Shown: in pieces, positions 62,525 through 64,000 of the stretch
Layout of the letters: every line of letters starts with the position of its first letter
Numbering within the stretch: position 1 is the first letter of the stretch
Assembly (NCBI GenBank): GCA_020796225.1
Contig: CM036758.1
Span: 71,708,366 to 71,772,365, forward strand
DNA: 64,000 nt
DNA from: Arion vulgaris
Taxonomy: Eukaryota; Mollusca; Gastropoda; Stylommatophora; Arionidae
Direction of reading: 5' to 3'
The notes under the pieces: generated by a model
The model's database searches: none
What the model was told of the DNA's origin: nothing
Seen by the model: only the letters and a program-made list of their open reading frames with translations
Made by a program: the position numbers and the translations under genes

Positions 62525-62712
62525 GGAGGATCTATGTGACGTTGAGGTAACGTGCAAGCTTACTACTCCATAGGTACTCGGTTCGTTTCCCGCGTGAAAC
62601 GATTGATATATTTTTCCAGCGACCTCTTACCTTAATGAAAGTCAGAGCGAGTGCCTAGTCCTATCGGAGATGGACGATAAAACGTTGGTCTCTCCTTCAA
62701 GTTGAGCAGGTA
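62525..62712 (+). mobile_element. SINE-C 5' part
   Basis: The head GTGACGTTGAGGTAACGTGC has the B-box-like CTCGGTTCGTTTCCC. The body CCTAGTCCTATCGGAGATGG and CGATAAAACGTTGGTCTC matches SINE-C; the 3' half is missing. Confidence 0.8.
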
Positions 62713-62728
62713 AAAACGCTTGTAAGAA

Positions 62729-62890
62729 AGAATTAAGACAGAAAGAATTAAGACAGAAAGAATTAAGACAGAAAGAATTAAGACAGAAAGAATTAAGACA
62801 GAAAGAATTAAGACAGAAAGAATTAAGACAGAAAGAATTAAGACAGAAAGAATTAAGACAGAAAGAATTAAGACAGACAGAATTAAGTTA
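62729..62890. repeat. 15-bp minisatellite
   Basis: About ten copies of GAATTAAGACAGAAA. Confidence 0.97.
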
Positions 62891-63094
62891 GAAATCTAGT
62901 ATGTTTAACTTAAGACCAGCTGACACAGACATGCAGACAGTACAGATTTGTAATCTGATACACAGTTTGACTAGCTAGACACATACATATCAGTACGCTT
63001 GTTACAGGTCATGACAGACTTAAGCACGAAGGTCATGACAGACTTAAGCAAAGTATGTTTAACAAGTTAATTATAGATCTAGTGATATGTATTG
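62891..63094. other. unassigned
   Basis: A short duplication of GGTCATGACAGACTTAAGCA lies at about 63007 and 63031. Nothing else. Confidence 0.45.
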
Positions 63095-64000
63095 TTGTCA
63101 CACTGATAAACAAGGCGTTCCAACATAGGATACACAATTATCACTGATAAACAGACGGTTCAACGTAGGATACACACGTTATCACTGACAAACAAGGTGG
63201 TTCAACGTAGGATGCACACGTTATCACTGACAAACAAGGTGGTTCAACGTAGGATGCACACGTTATCACTGACAAACAAGGTGGTTCAACGTAGGATGCA
63301 CACGTTATCACTGACAAACAAGAATGTTCAAAGTAGGACACACACGTTATCACTGAAAAACAAGAAGGTTCAACGTAGGATACACACGTTATCACTGACA
63401 AACAAGAAGGTTCAAAGTAGGATACACACGTTATTACTGACAAACAAGAAGGTTCAAAGTAGGACACACACGTTATCACTGACAAACAAGAAGGTTCAAA
63501 GTAGGATACACACGTTATCACTGACAAACAAGAAGGTTCAAAGTAGGACACACACGTTATCACTGAAAAACAAGAAGGTTCAACGTAGGATACACACGTT
63601 ATCACTGACAAACAAGAAGGTTCAAAGTAGGATACACACGTTATCACTGACAAACAAGAAGGTTCAAAGTAGGATACACACGTTATCACTGACAAACAAG
63701 AAGGTTCAAAGTAGGATACACACGTTATCACTGACAAACAAGAAGGTTCAACGTAGGATACACACATTATCACTGACAAACAAGAAGGTTCAACGTAGGA
63801 TACACACGTTATCACTGACAAACAAGAAGGTTCAACGTAGGATACACACGTTATCACTGACAAACAAGAAGGTTCAAAGTAGGATACACACGTTATCACT
63901 GAAAAACAAGAAGGTTCAAAGTAGGATACACACGTTATCACTGACAAACAAGAAGGTTCAAAATAGGATACACACGTTATCACTGACAAACAAGAAGGTT
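63095..64000. repeat. 42-bp minisatellite running off the window
   Basis: About 21 units of AAGGTTCAACGTAGGATACA plus CACGTTATCACTGACAAACAAG, with CGTAGG/AAGTAGG and ATAC/ACAC variants. The first copies are diverged. Being 42 bp, it keeps a 282-codon minus-strand frame open; that is an artefact. Confidence 0.96.

Noticed and set aside
63141..63989. A 282-codon repetitive frame at the window end
   Set aside because: It is a 42-bp minisatellite whose unit length is a multiple of three; no other gene-like feature is present.

Overview
This is eukaryotic, animal DNA. It has interrupted coding sequence with GT/AG introns, tRNA-derived SINEs, decayed LINEs, a Penelope-like retroelement, hAT- and piggyBac-type MITEs, and about two dozen minisatellite or microsatellite arrays. 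Only one host gene is recognisable: an Atrophin/RERE-family transcriptional co-regulator on the minus strand. The mix (I-clade-like LINE with RNase H, GIY-YIG Penelope element, many SINEs, extreme tandem repeats) suggests a lophotrochozoan, perhaps a gastropod mollusc. That placement is inference; nothing here fixes the species.

Host gene. Five internal exons lie on the minus strand at 47201-47297, 35553-35706, 32443-32576, 30409-30508 and 4511-4609. They join in phase into 194 codons covering the end of a BAH domain, the ELM2 domain and the start of a SANT domain. Introns within the window are about 11.5, 3.0, 1.9 and 25.8 kb. The gene continues beyond both ends. Coding sequence is under 1% of the window.

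Intronic content. I use working names. SINE-A: tRNA-like head, about 205 bp, body ending GCTTCTGGATCGG. SINE-B: tRNA-like head with clear A and B boxes, about 240 bp. SINE-C: about 410 bp, ending near CACTTCGGTGAGTAACC on the antisense strand. SINE-D1, D2 and D3: a shared 5' head joined to three different 3' bodies. SINE-E: short, with an AGCGATCGC(A)AAGAAG tail. SINE-F and SINE-I: two further tRNA-related families. Many LINE remnants are only the last 80-150 codons of the reverse transcriptase ORF. Longer pieces are at 31175-32233 (RT with FADD motif) and 42190-43644 (RNase H domain).

Layout: 1-4.5 kb minisatellites, a foldback element and SINEs; 4.5 kb exon; 4.8-7.4 kb Penelope relic, 34-bp array and LINE ends; 9-12.6 kb minisatellites and an hAT-like MITE; 13.4-15.3 kb a LINE with a 53-copy 31-bp array grown inside it; 15.4-30 kb SINEs, LINE ends, MITEs and a 750-bp GATA array; 30.4-35.7 kb three exons with a LINE RT and a 19-bp array; 36-47 kb LINE/SINE nests and a (CTTTCTT)80 array; 47.2 kb exon; 47.4-54.5 kb MITE, purine-rich arrays and nested LINE/SINE insertions; 54.8-56.4 kb 30-bp array; 57-64 kb SINEs, a 92-bp satellite derived from transposon ends, and a 42-bp array running off the end.

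The main theme is that the tandem arrays grew out of transposon sequence: inside a LINE ORF, inside a SINE body, at LINE and SINE 3' tails, and at a SINE/LINE junction. Insertions with intact target-site duplications let the nesting order be read directly.
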